Source of the DNA: Alphaproteobacteria bacterium
GTDB lineage: Bacteria > Pseudomonadota > Alphaproteobacteria > Bin65
Assembly (NCBI GenBank): GCA_022819985.1
Contig: JAJEGH010000037.1
Coordinates: forward strand, 1-64,000
Length of the DNA stretch: 64,000 nt
Reading direction: 5' to 3'
Shown: piece by piece, positions 17,987 through 25,005 of the stretch
How positions within the stretch are numbered: the first letter of the stretch is position 1
How the letters are laid out: every line of letters begins with the position of its first letter
Made by a program: the position numbers and the translations under genes
The notes under the pieces: generated by a model
The model's database searches: none
Told to the model about the DNA's origin: nothing
The model's input: the letters and a program-made list of their open reading frames with translations, nothing else

Positions 17987-18284
17987 GAACGACGCGCGCC
18001 CGGTAGTCCCGGGCCGCCGCCAGCGCGCGCGGAGTCGGAGCGGGCGGCGCGTCGAGAGCCGCGGCAAACAATTCGGCATCCTCCGGTGTCAGGACATGCC
18101 GGGCCCGCAATTCGAGAACCCGCGTCGCCTCGCGCTCGATCGCCGCGCGCAGAAACGCAGACTTGTCGACCGCGAGCGCGCGCGCGGCACGTTCGATCAG
18201 GCTCGCCAGACGGTCGTCGTGGCGCACCTGCGTCGTCCGGGTCTGTCTGGCCGAACCGCCGGATTCGGCATCGAAGTCCAACAT
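17976..18284 (-). CDS. DUF1778 (TacA-like) antitoxin
   Basis: A 102-residue protein. The first 35 residues are a probable ribbon-helix-helix DNA-binding segment (RQTRTTQVRHDDRLASLIERAA). The rest is the DUF1778 pattern: VDKSAFLRAAIEREATRVL, then LTPEDAELFAAALDAPP, the C-terminal arm that wraps the cognate GNAT toxin. Being the first gene, it is expected to repress its own promoter; a palindrome lies exactly between the -35 and -10 elements upstream. AGGG lies about seven bases before the ATG. The N terminus is a little longer than usual (MLDFDAESGGSA), so a later start is possible but no good alternative codon is seen. Confidence 0.87.
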   Translation of the reverse strand: MLDFDAESGGSARQTRTTQVRHDDRLASLIERAARALAVDKSAFLRAAIEREATRVLELRARHVLTPEDAELFAAALDAPPAPTPRALAAARDYRARVVHAD

Positions 18285-18311
18285 AGTAGCGCCCTATTTC
18301 CTGAAAGGCGA

Positions 18312-18340
18312 AATGTAATGCACTTTGCACTACAAATCAA
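18312..18340 (-). promoter_or_regulatory. Promoter and overlapping operator of the toxin-antitoxin operon
   Basis: On the minus strand TTGATT (18340-18335) and TACATT (18317-18312) are separated by exactly 17 bases. The spacer is filled by an inverted repeat, 18314-18322 and 18326-18334 (TGTAATGCA / TGCACTACA, one mismatch, three-base centre). This is what an autoregulating ribbon-helix-helix antitoxin would bind. It lies 28 bases upstream of the antitoxin ATG. Confidence 0.65.
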
Positions 18341-18425
18341 TTGTTGCCGAAGTTCCGATAACCGGTCGCCAATATTCGGCTGCGCTTTGCTTTCCCGGCT
18401 GCCGCCCCTTTTTGCATGAAGCGCT

Positions 18426-18438
18426 CATACTCCGTATG
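18426..18438. promoter_or_regulatory. Small palindrome upstream of the UbiD-family gene
   Basis: CATAC-TCC-GTATG is a perfect five-base inverted repeat 54 bases before the start codon at 18492. It could be a GntR-like operator. No regulator gene is adjacent, so the role is unknown. Confidence 0.3.
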
Positions 18439-18491
18439 GAGAGGGGACGGAACCGTCACGGTGCGCGGGGACCGGCACGGAGGATTGCGCC

Positions 18492-19805
18492 ATGCGCGCC
18501 TATCTGGACAGTCTGAAGGCCGCCGGCGACCTGCATGTCGTCGGTCGGGAAGTCGATCCGAGGCACGAGCTGGCTGCGGTGACGGCGGCGTTCCAGAAGA
18601 AACATGACGGCGCGATCCTGTTCGAAAATGTGCGCGGCGCGGCGATGCCGGTCGTCAGCAACGTCTACGGCAGCCGCCGGCGGCTGTGCGCCCTGATCGA
18701 GGCGCCGGACCTTGCCTTCTGCCCGGCCTGGCACCCATTGACGGCGCGCGCGCCGGAGCGTGCGGAACTGCAGCAGGTGCCGGGCGACCGACGCCGGGTC
18801 GCGCTCTCCGATCTGCCCCATGTCACCTACTTCGAGAAGGACGCCGGACCCTACATCACGTCGGGCATCCTGCTCGCCAACCATCCGGAGACCGGTGTGC
18901 CGAACCTGTCCTTCCACCGCGCCATGCATGTCGATGACCGCGAACTGCGCATCCGGATCGGCGGCAGCCACGATCTGACCCGATACCAGCAGGCGGCGGA
19001 AGCGAAGGGCGAGGCGCTGGAGGCGGCCATGCTGATCGGCGCGGCGCCGGAAATCTTCCTGGCGGCCTGCGCCTCGATCCCGCCGGACGCCGATGAGCTT
19101 GCAGTCGCCAACGCAGTGGCCGGCGGGCCGCTTGCCGTGACGCCGTGCGAGACGATCGGGCTCGCGGTCCCGGCCGACACGCAAATCGTCATCGAGGGCC
19201 GCATCCTGCCTCATGTGCGCCGGCCGGAGGGGCCGTTCGGCGAGTTCATGGGCTACTACGTTCCCGAGGAAGACAATCATGTCTTCGAGGTCACGGCGGT
19301 TACGGCCTGCGCCGATCCGGTCTGTCACGCGCTGGTCTGCGGCTCGCCGGAAGATCTGATTCCGCTCGAAACCGCCGTCGCTTCCAAAATTCACCGGCAT
19401 CTGACGACGCTGCTGCCCGGCATCGTCGACGTGTCCTGCAATCCGCAACTGCTGAACACGGTGGTGAAGATCCGCAAGCAGTACGAAGGCCATGCGCGCC
19501 ACGTCCTGCTCGCCGCCTTCGGCGCGCATATGGACTACAGCAAGACCTGCATGGTGACCGACGAGGATGTCGATATCCACGATCTCAACGATGTCTGGTG
19601 GGCTTTCGTCACCCGCGGCCGGGCCGATACCCGCAGCCTGGTCGTACCGGACGTGCCCGGCTTCTACCGCGACCCGCACAAGGACCATTGGGGCCGCCTC
19701 GGCATCGATGCCACCAAGCCCTGGGGCCGCGAGGCCGAGTTCGAGCGCAAGCGGATTCCGGGCGGCGATGCAGTCGATCTCGCCGACTGGATGGGCGAAG
19801 CGTGA
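18492..19805 (+). CDS. UbiD family (de)carboxylase
   Basis: A 437-residue UbiD-like protein starts with the family opening MRAYLDSLKAAGDL. ILFENVRGAAMPVVSNVYGSR is near 38-58, and EGPFGEFMGYY near 240-250 holds the acidic/metal-site region. KIRKQYEGHARHVLLAAFG and VTDEDVDIHDLNDVWWA follow, the latter the Glu/Asp motif near the prenylated-FMN site. UbiD enzymes use prenyl-FMN for reversible decarboxylation of aromatic or unsaturated acids. At 437 residues it is shorter than the ubiquinone-pathway UbiD (another copy is at 57431-58891), so it is more likely catabolic. GGAGGA precedes the ATG. No ubiX-like flavin prenyltransferase is adjacent. Confidence 0.88.
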   Translation: MRAYLDSLKAAGDLHVVGREVDPRHELAAVTAAFQKKHDGAILFENVRGAAMPVVSNVYGSRRRLCALIEAPDLAFCPAWHPLTARAPERAELQQVPGDRRRVALSDLPHVTYFEKDAGPYITSGILLANHPETGVPNLSFHRAMHVDDRELRIRIGGSHDLTRYQQAAEAKGEALEAAMLIGAAPEIFLAACASIPPDADELAVANAVAGGPLAVTPCETIGLAVPADTQIVIEGRILPHVRRPEGPFGEFMGYYVPEEDNHVFEVTAVTACADPVCHALVCGSPEDLIPLETAVASKIHRHLTTLLPGIVDVSCNPQLLNTVVKIRKQYEGHARHVLLAAFGAHMDYSKTCMVTDEDVDIHDLNDVWWAFVTRGRADTRSLVVPDVPGFYRDPHKDHWGRLGIDATKPWGREAEFERKRIPGGDAVDLADWMGEA

Positions 19806-19850
19806 TCCGGCGACGGGAGCGCCGCCCGATCCGCGCCCGCGGCGGCGCCC

Positions 19851-21779
19851 TCACGCCCCCGGCGGCACATCCAGCGTCGGGTTGCGGTCGAAGAAGCCGT
19901 CGGCCTCCAGGCGGAAGCCGGTGCGGGCGACCGGCTGGACCGGCCAGTCCTCGAGGCGCGGCAAGTGGAGCAGGCCGAAGCTGTGCCACAGCACGATATC
20001 GGTGTCCCGGATCGACCGGCCCTGCTTCACCCAGGCCGCGATGGTCTCCGAGCCGTCGCTCTGGTTGACGAAGCGCCCGGCCGGGTAGCGCTCGGCGGGA
20101 TCGTAGGGCGTGCACCAGACATGGTTGAAGATGAAGGCGGCGCGCTTCTCCATCATCGTGCCGGGGTGGAACCAGGGCCGCAGCATGCCGCTGGAATGCA
20201 GCCGGTAGGCGGTCGGCCGACCCACGCCGTTGGACGCCGAGGCGCTTTCGACCCGCCAGAAGCGCTCGGTGTCGGCGTTGCGCGTCCGGCCGCCCTCGGT
20301 CTCCAGCACTGTCGGTTCGACGCGGAAGGCGTTGCCGTTCGGGTTGCCCTCGCCCATCGGCGGCTGCACGACATTCATCTCGACCAGCCGGTTGTCGTCG
20401 CCGTCCACCGCCATGTCGAGCCGGGCGCAGAACAGGTGCTGGTGGTTGGGTGCGGTGACGCCGGGCATGATTTCGGTGCCGTAGCCGGTGCCGGAGATCG
20501 CGTTCAGGCCCTGGGTGTTCATGATCCCGGTCGCCTTGATGTCGAGCTCCAGCGTGCCGTCCATGTGGAAGATCCAGTAGAAGGCGTATTCGTAGTTGCC
20601 GACCGTCGCGATCATCGAGATCAGCAGCCGACGCGCCCGGCGATGCTCCATCTCGTCGGTCATATAGTCGGTATGCTTCCACAGCATCCCGTCGTCTTCC
20701 TCGTGCAGGCAGACGGCGTTGTCGACCACCACCGGCTCGCCCGAGGTCAGGTTGAACACGCCGTCGAAATAATGGATGTCGCCGCGGCAGTCGCAGCCCA
20801 GCTTGAGCGGATTGGCGACCTGGCCGAGGCCGTATTCGCCGACGTCGAAGGCGTTCTTGCGATAGTGGTTGAAGGAGGGATCGCCGTAGGGCACGACCAT
20901 CTCCGCGATCGAGGCGCGCCAGATCAGCGGCCGCCAGGGCGCCTTTTCGCCGCCGCGCACCCGGATGTCGTTGAGCACCAGCCCTTCGCGCGGGTGGAAC
21001 TCGACGTGGAAACGCCAGTTGGCCCAGGTGACGACCCGGTCCTCGACGGTGAAGGTCGGGCCGTCGGGCTGGGCAATGTCGATCGGCTTCAGGTCGCTGC
21101 GCAGGATTTCCGCGATCTCCGGCCGGTCGGCATGGTAATTCGAGGATTCCATCGGCACGTCGTGAACCGCATGGTCGATCACCCGGACGACCTCGACCTT
21201 GTTGAGGTCGAACAGCACGTTCAGGCCCTCGACCGGGTGGGCGTAGCCGTTGTCCCCCGGATCCTTGCGCAGGTAGACCAGGCAGTGCACGAGGCGCCGG
21301 CCCTCCTCGTCCCCGAAGCCGAAATTGCCGGCGGAGAAGGGATCGACCTGGATGTGCGACAGGTCGGTGACGCCGCGCCGCTCCATCGCCGCGATGAAAT
21401 CGGGGTGCTGGGGCACCGTTTCGGCGCAGACCATAAACTCGTCGACGTTGATCGCCGGTCGCGCGCCGGGCACGCCGACCGCGGATTCGACCGCTTCCCC
21501 CACCAGGTCGACGATCAGCTCGGAGACGCAGTTATCCGCCGTATCGTAGATGCTGACATAGGCCTTGCGGCTGCCGCCCGCCGCGCCGGCCGCGATCTCG
21601 GCCCGGCACTGTTCCTTGTCCGGATAATGCAGGCGGATCGATTCGAACTTCGCGGTCTCCGTCCACCCGTTCCAGGCCCGGACGATGGCGCCGGCGGCCT
21701 CGATCTCGGCCGGGGTGAGCGCGTTGAGCGGATGGGTGCCTCGTTCCGTCGCGGGGGTGGTAGTGCTGGTATTCGCCAT
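19851..21779 (-). CDS. Copper-containing primary amine oxidase
   Basis: Oxidatively deaminates primary amines to aldehydes with release of ammonia and peroxide, using copper and a self-made topaquinone. The 642-residue protein has N2 and N3 domains (about 20-240) and a large beta-sandwich catalytic domain. Tyr396 in TVGNYEYAF fits the topaquinone motif, and Asp312 in FDVGEYGLG is the catalytic base. The copper histidines include the pair in NHQHLF. No signal peptide is seen, so it is probably cytoplasmic, as in Arthrobacter-type phenethylamine/histamine oxidases. ATG 21779 has GGGAAAAG upstream. It is divergent from the MaoC gene and lies in a catabolic block. Confidence 0.93.
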   Translation of the reverse strand: MANTSTTTPATERGTHPLNALTPAEIEAAGAIVRAWNGWTETAKFESIRLHYPDKEQCRAEIAAGAAGGSRKAYVSIYDTADNCVSELIVDLVGEAVESAVGVPGARPAINVDEFMVCAETVPQHPDFIAAMERRGVTDLSHIQVDPFSAGNFGFGDEEGRRLVHCLVYLRKDPGDNGYAHPVEGLNVLFDLNKVEVVRVIDHAVHDVPMESSNYHADRPEIAEILRSDLKPIDIAQPDGPTFTVEDRVVTWANWRFHVEFHPREGLVLNDIRVRGGEKAPWRPLIWRASIAEMVVPYGDPSFNHYRKNAFDVGEYGLGQVANPLKLGCDCRGDIHYFDGVFNLTSGEPVVVDNAVCLHEEDDGMLWKHTDYMTDEMEHRRARRLLISMIATVGNYEYAFYWIFHMDGTLELDIKATGIMNTQGLNAISGTGYGTEIMPGVTAPNHQHLFCARLDMAVDGDDNRLVEMNVVQPPMGEGNPNGNAFRVEPTVLETEGGRTRNADTERFWRVESASASNGVGRPTAYRLHSSGMLRPWFHPGTMMEKRAAFIFNHVWCTPYDPAERYPAGRFVNQSDGSETIAAWVKQGRSIRDTDIVLWHSFGLLHLPRLEDWPVQPVARTGFRLEADGFFDRNPTLDVPPGA

Positions 21780-21801
21780 CGGTCTTTTCCCGTCGGTCTT
21801 T

Positions 21802-21821
21802 CCCTTGCCAAGCGGGCCTGC
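21802..21821 (+). repeat. Short repeat, copy 1 (CCCTTGCCAAGCGGGCCTGC)
   Basis: Twenty bases that recur with one mismatch at 23981-24000. Both copies lie just upstream of gene starts in the amine oxidase/MaoC/TauD block. Function is unknown. It is not itself palindromic. Confidence 0.4.
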
Positions 21822-21883
21822 ACCCGCCATTGATCGGCCCGTTTTCCGTCCCCCGTTTCTGTCACAGCACCGCCCGGAACGCC

Positions 21884-22360
21884 ATGCCCATCGAAACCAC
21901 CGCCGTCATGCCGCACACCCATTTCGAGGATTTCGAGGTCGGTCAGGAAATGGAATACGGCCGGGCGGTCGTAACGGCGGAAGAGATTATCCGCTTCGGC
22001 CGCGAGTTCGATCCCGAACCCTTCCATATCGGCGAGGAGGAGGCGAAGGAGACGATGTTCGGCGGCCTGATCGCCAGCGGCATCCACATGGCCGCCATGC
22101 TGCGCCGCATGCAGGCCGACGGTTTCGCCAACGTCCCATCCCAGGGTTCGCCCGGCTGGGACGAGTTGCATTTCCTGGCGCCGACCCGGCCGGGCGACGT
22201 GCTGCACGTCCGGACCACGGTGCTGGAAACCCGCGTCTCGAAAAGCCGCCCGGCCCTCGGCATCGTCCGGATGCGCCACCTGGTGATCGACGAGGCCGGC
22301 GAGGTCAAGACCAGCGTCCTGACCACCGCCTTCTACGACCGGCGCGGGACGGAGGGGTGA
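21884..22360 (+). CDS. MaoC-like hot-dog dehydratase
   Basis: A 158-residue single hot-dog domain of the MaoC/R-hydratase family. HFEDFEVGQEMEYG opens the fold and TAEEIIRFGREFDPEPFHIGEEEA carries the hydratase-2 motif, with Asp and His of the FDPEPFHI segment as active-site residues. GLIASGIHMAAM and FLAPTRPGDVLHV follow. It probably hydrates or dehydrates an acyl-CoA or a related conjugated substrate. It is divergent from the amine oxidase and 78 bases upstream of the flavin hydroxylase in the same direction, so these two may be one transcript. Confidence 0.88.
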   Translation: MPIETTAVMPHTHFEDFEVGQEMEYGRAVVTAEEIIRFGREFDPEPFHIGEEEAKETMFGGLIASGIHMAAMLRRMQADGFANVPSQGSPGWDELHFLAPTRPGDVLHVRTTVLETRVSKSRPALGIVRMRHLVIDEAGEVKTSVLTTAFYDRRGTEG

Positions 22361-22438
22361 GACCGCATCGCCGCCCCGCCGGCGCGGTTGCGTGCGGGCC
22401 GGGCGGGTGCGAACATCGCCCGGCGACGGTTCGATGGG

Positions 22439-23902
22439 ATGGCAACGCCGATGCTGCGCTCGGGCGACGAGTATCTCGCAGGCATCCGCGACGGGCGGGC
22501 GGTCTATATCGGCAAGGAGCGGGTGGCCGACGTCACCGACCATCCGGCCTTCGCCAACGCGGCCCGGATGTATGCCGCGATGTACGACCTCAAGCGCGCC
22601 GACGACATGCGCGACGTGCTCTGGGTCGAGGACGGCGGCGAGCGGTATCCGGCCTGGTTCCTGAAACCGCGCGACCGCCGCGACCTCGAAATCCGCACCG
22701 CTGCGCACCGCGCCATCGCCGCCTTCTCTCACGGCCTGCTCGGGCGCTCGCCGGACCATGTCGCCTCGTCGATCACGGGTCTTTCGATCGGATCGCAAGT
22801 GTTCGACCGGGACGGCGGCGGGTTCTCCGAACGCATCGACGCCTATTACGAGCACGCGCGGTCGGGCGACCTCTATCTCGCCTACGCGATCCTGCCGCCG
22901 CAGGGCGCGCGCAAGCCCGAACTCTATCAGAGCGCCGACCGCAGCCCGCCGACGCTCCGGATGACGGCCGAGGACAGCGAAGGGGTCGTCCTTAACGGCA
23001 TGAAGATGCTGGCGACCGGCGCGGTGTTCGCCGACGAACTGTGGATCGGCAACATCATCCCGCTGGCGCCGAGCCAGGTGAAGGAATCGGTGACCTGCGC
23101 GGTGCCGGTGAACGCGCCCGGCGTCGCGCTGTGGGCGCGCAAGCCGCTCGGCGCGGCGCAGGGGATCGAGTTCCACAACCCGCTCTCCCACCGCTTCGAC
23201 GAATCGGATTCCATGATCGTGTTCAAGGACGTGCACGTTCCCTGGGAGCGCGTCTTCGTGCACGACAATCCGGCGCTTTCGCGCGACATCTATGTCCGGA
23301 CGCCGGCGCACTACATGTCGAACCACCAGTCCAACGTGCGCTTCGCGGCCAAGCTCCGGCTGCTGGTCGGGCTCGCCTCGAAGGTCGCCCGGTCGAACGG
23401 CGCGCGCGACATCCCGGCGGTGCGCGAGGAGCTGGCCGATATCGCCTCGATGGAAGCGGCCTATGGCGGCATGATCGACGGCCAGCTCCAGGCCTTCGGC
23501 GAGACCGGCAACGGCTATGTCCACGTCAACCCCCGCTACATGTATGCGGCGATCAACTACGCGGTCGAGCATTACGGCAGGATCTGCGACCGGGTCCGCA
23601 CGCTGATGGGCGGCGGCGTGTTCCAGATGCCGGCGAGCATCGACGTGGCCGACGACCCCGCGCTCGGACCCGTCTTCGAGGACTACTGGTCGACGGCGGA
23701 CGAAGCGGCGACGGAGCGCATGAAGCTCTTCCACCTCGCCTGGGACCTGCTCGGCTCCGAATTCGCGATGCGCCACGACCAGTACGAGAAATTCTATGTC
23801 GGCCCGCGCTTCATCGTCCGCGACTATAATTTCCGCCACGTCCCCTGGGACGACTATGAGGGCCTCGTCGACTCCATCATGGCGGGCTACGGCACGCGGT
23901 GA
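22439..23902 (+). CDS. 4-hydroxyphenylacetate 3-hydroxylase (HpaB) family protein
   Basis: A 487-residue reduced-flavin-dependent monooxygenase-type protein. LRSGDEYLAGIRDGRAVYIGKERV opens the HpaB N-terminal domain. TLRMTAEDSEGVVLNGMKMLATGAVFADELWIG is the flavin-binding middle part, and the C-terminal helical domain has ADDPALGPVFEDYW and DLLGSEFAMRHDQYEKFY. Family members hydroxylate phenols such as 4-hydroxyphenylacetate, or act as 4-hydroxybutyryl-CoA dehydratase-like enzymes. No cysteine/histidine iron-sulfur ligand pattern is evident here, favouring the monooxygenase type. The flavin reductase partner (HpaC) is not adjacent. Confidence 0.87.
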   Translation: MATPMLRSGDEYLAGIRDGRAVYIGKERVADVTDHPAFANAARMYAAMYDLKRADDMRDVLWVEDGGERYPAWFLKPRDRRDLEIRTAAHRAIAAFSHGLLGRSPDHVASSITGLSIGSQVFDRDGGGFSERIDAYYEHARSGDLYLAYAILPPQGARKPELYQSADRSPPTLRMTAEDSEGVVLNGMKMLATGAVFADELWIGNIIPLAPSQVKESVTCAVPVNAPGVALWARKPLGAAQGIEFHNPLSHRFDESDSMIVFKDVHVPWERVFVHDNPALSRDIYVRTPAHYMSNHQSNVRFAAKLRLLVGLASKVARSNGARDIPAVREELADIASMEAAYGGMIDGQLQAFGETGNGYVHVNPRYMYAAINYAVEHYGRICDRVRTLMGGGVFQMPASIDVADDPALGPVFEDYWSTADEAATERMKLFHLAWDLLGSEFAMRHDQYEKFYVGPRFIVRDYNFRHVPWDDYEGLVDSIMAGYGTR

Positions 23903-23980
23903 GGGCAAGGGGGCGCGCCCGGCGCGGTCTCTCCCTTTCGCAGAGGAATCCTCCGAAGAGGGGGTACACCGTGGCGCATC

Positions 23981-24000
23981 CCCTTGCCAAGCGCGCCTGC
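23981..24000 (+). repeat. Short repeat, copy 2 (CCCTTGCCAAGCGCGCCTGC)
   Basis: One mismatch from the copy at 21802-21821. It lies inside the possible GTG-initiated N-terminal extension of the TauD gene, which argues for the later ATG start of that gene. Confidence 0.4.
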
Positions 24001-24018
24001 CGCCGCTTCAATCCGGGC

Positions 24019-24870
24019 ATGGACGGGGCAGCGACCGCGAGCGATCTGAAGATTGTGCCGATCGCGCCGGCGATCGGCGCGGAGATCCACGGCGTCGATC
24101 TGGCGGCCGACCTGCCCGACGCCACAATTGCGTCGATCCGGCAGGCCCTGCTCGACCATCTCGTCGTCTTTTTCCGCGACCAGGAAATTACCCCGGCGCA
24201 GCAGTTGGCCTTCGCGCGCCGGTTCGGGACGCCGGTGCCCTATCCCATGGTCGACGGCATCGGCGGCTTCCCGGAAATCGCGCCGGTCCTCAAGCTGGAG
24301 CATGAGCGGGTCAATTTCGGCGGCGTCTGGCACTCGGATACCACCTACACGCCGGAGCCGCCGATGGGCGCGATGCTGGCGGCGCGGGAGCTGCCGCCGG
24401 CCGGCGGCGATACCCTGTTCGCCAACCAGTATCTCGCCTGGGAAACGCTTTCCGACGGGTTGAAGGCGATGCTCCAGCCGCTGCGGGCGGTCAACAGCTC
24501 GGCCAAGGCCTCGGCCCAGATCACCCGCAGCCGCGGCGATGCAGACGGCCCCGGCGCGGACGCGAAGACGCTGAAGGAGGCCGTCCATCCGGTCGTGCGC
24601 ACCCATCCGGAGACCGGCCGGCCGGCGCTCTACGTCAATGCCGGGCACACGACGCGCTTCGAGGGCATGACCGAGGCCGAGAGCGCGCCGATCCTGGAGT
24701 ATCTGTTCCGGCACCAGACCCAGGCGGAGTTCACCTGCCGCTTCGTCTGGACGCCGGGCGCGCTGGCCTTCTGGGACAACCGGGCGTCCCAGCACTATCC
24801 GCTCAACGACTATCACGGCCACCGGCGCCTCATGCACCGCATTTCCATTGCCGGCGACCGGCCGGCCTGA
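24019..24870 (+). CDS. TauD/TfdA family Fe(II)/2-oxoglutarate dioxygenase
   Basis: A 283-residue protein of the taurine/2,4-D dioxygenase family. The iron ligands are His and Asp of WHSDTTY (near residue 98-104) and a distal His in the C-terminal segment. The 2-oxoglutarate arginine lies in the YHGHRRLMHR block. Conserved GAEIHGVDLA near the start and WDNRASQHYPLNDY near the end complete the fold. The ATG at 24019 opens the conserved domain. A GTG at 23971 with AGGGGG upstream is an alternative but would translate the short repeat. The substrate (sulfonate, aryloxyacid or other) is not determinable. Confidence 0.9.
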   Translation: MDGAATASDLKIVPIAPAIGAEIHGVDLAADLPDATIASIRQALLDHLVVFFRDQEITPAQQLAFARRFGTPVPYPMVDGIGGFPEIAPVLKLEHERVNFGGVWHSDTTYTPEPPMGAMLAARELPPAGGDTLFANQYLAWETLSDGLKAMLQPLRAVNSSAKASAQITRSRGDADGPGADAKTLKEAVHPVVRTHPETGRPALYVNAGHTTRFEGMTEAESAPILEYLFRHQTQAEFTCRFVWTPGALAFWDNRASQHYPLNDYHGHRRLMHRISIAGDRPA

Positions 24871-25005
24871 CCGGCCTGTCGGAGCGCCGGCCCGGCGTCG
24901 TCGATAACGGCCGGGCGCTATTGGCCGCTTCCGCGGCGGCTCGGCTTCTGGCACCTATGCGCCCGCACCCCGTCTCGCCCCGATCCGCTCCCGCCCCGAT
25001 CCGCC

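Noticed and set aside
19965..21833. A 622-residue open frame antisense to the amine oxidase
   Set aside because: It is a GC-rich shadow of the minus-strand amine oxidase gene, whose topaquinone and copper motifs are intact. The plus-strand translation shows no family motifs.
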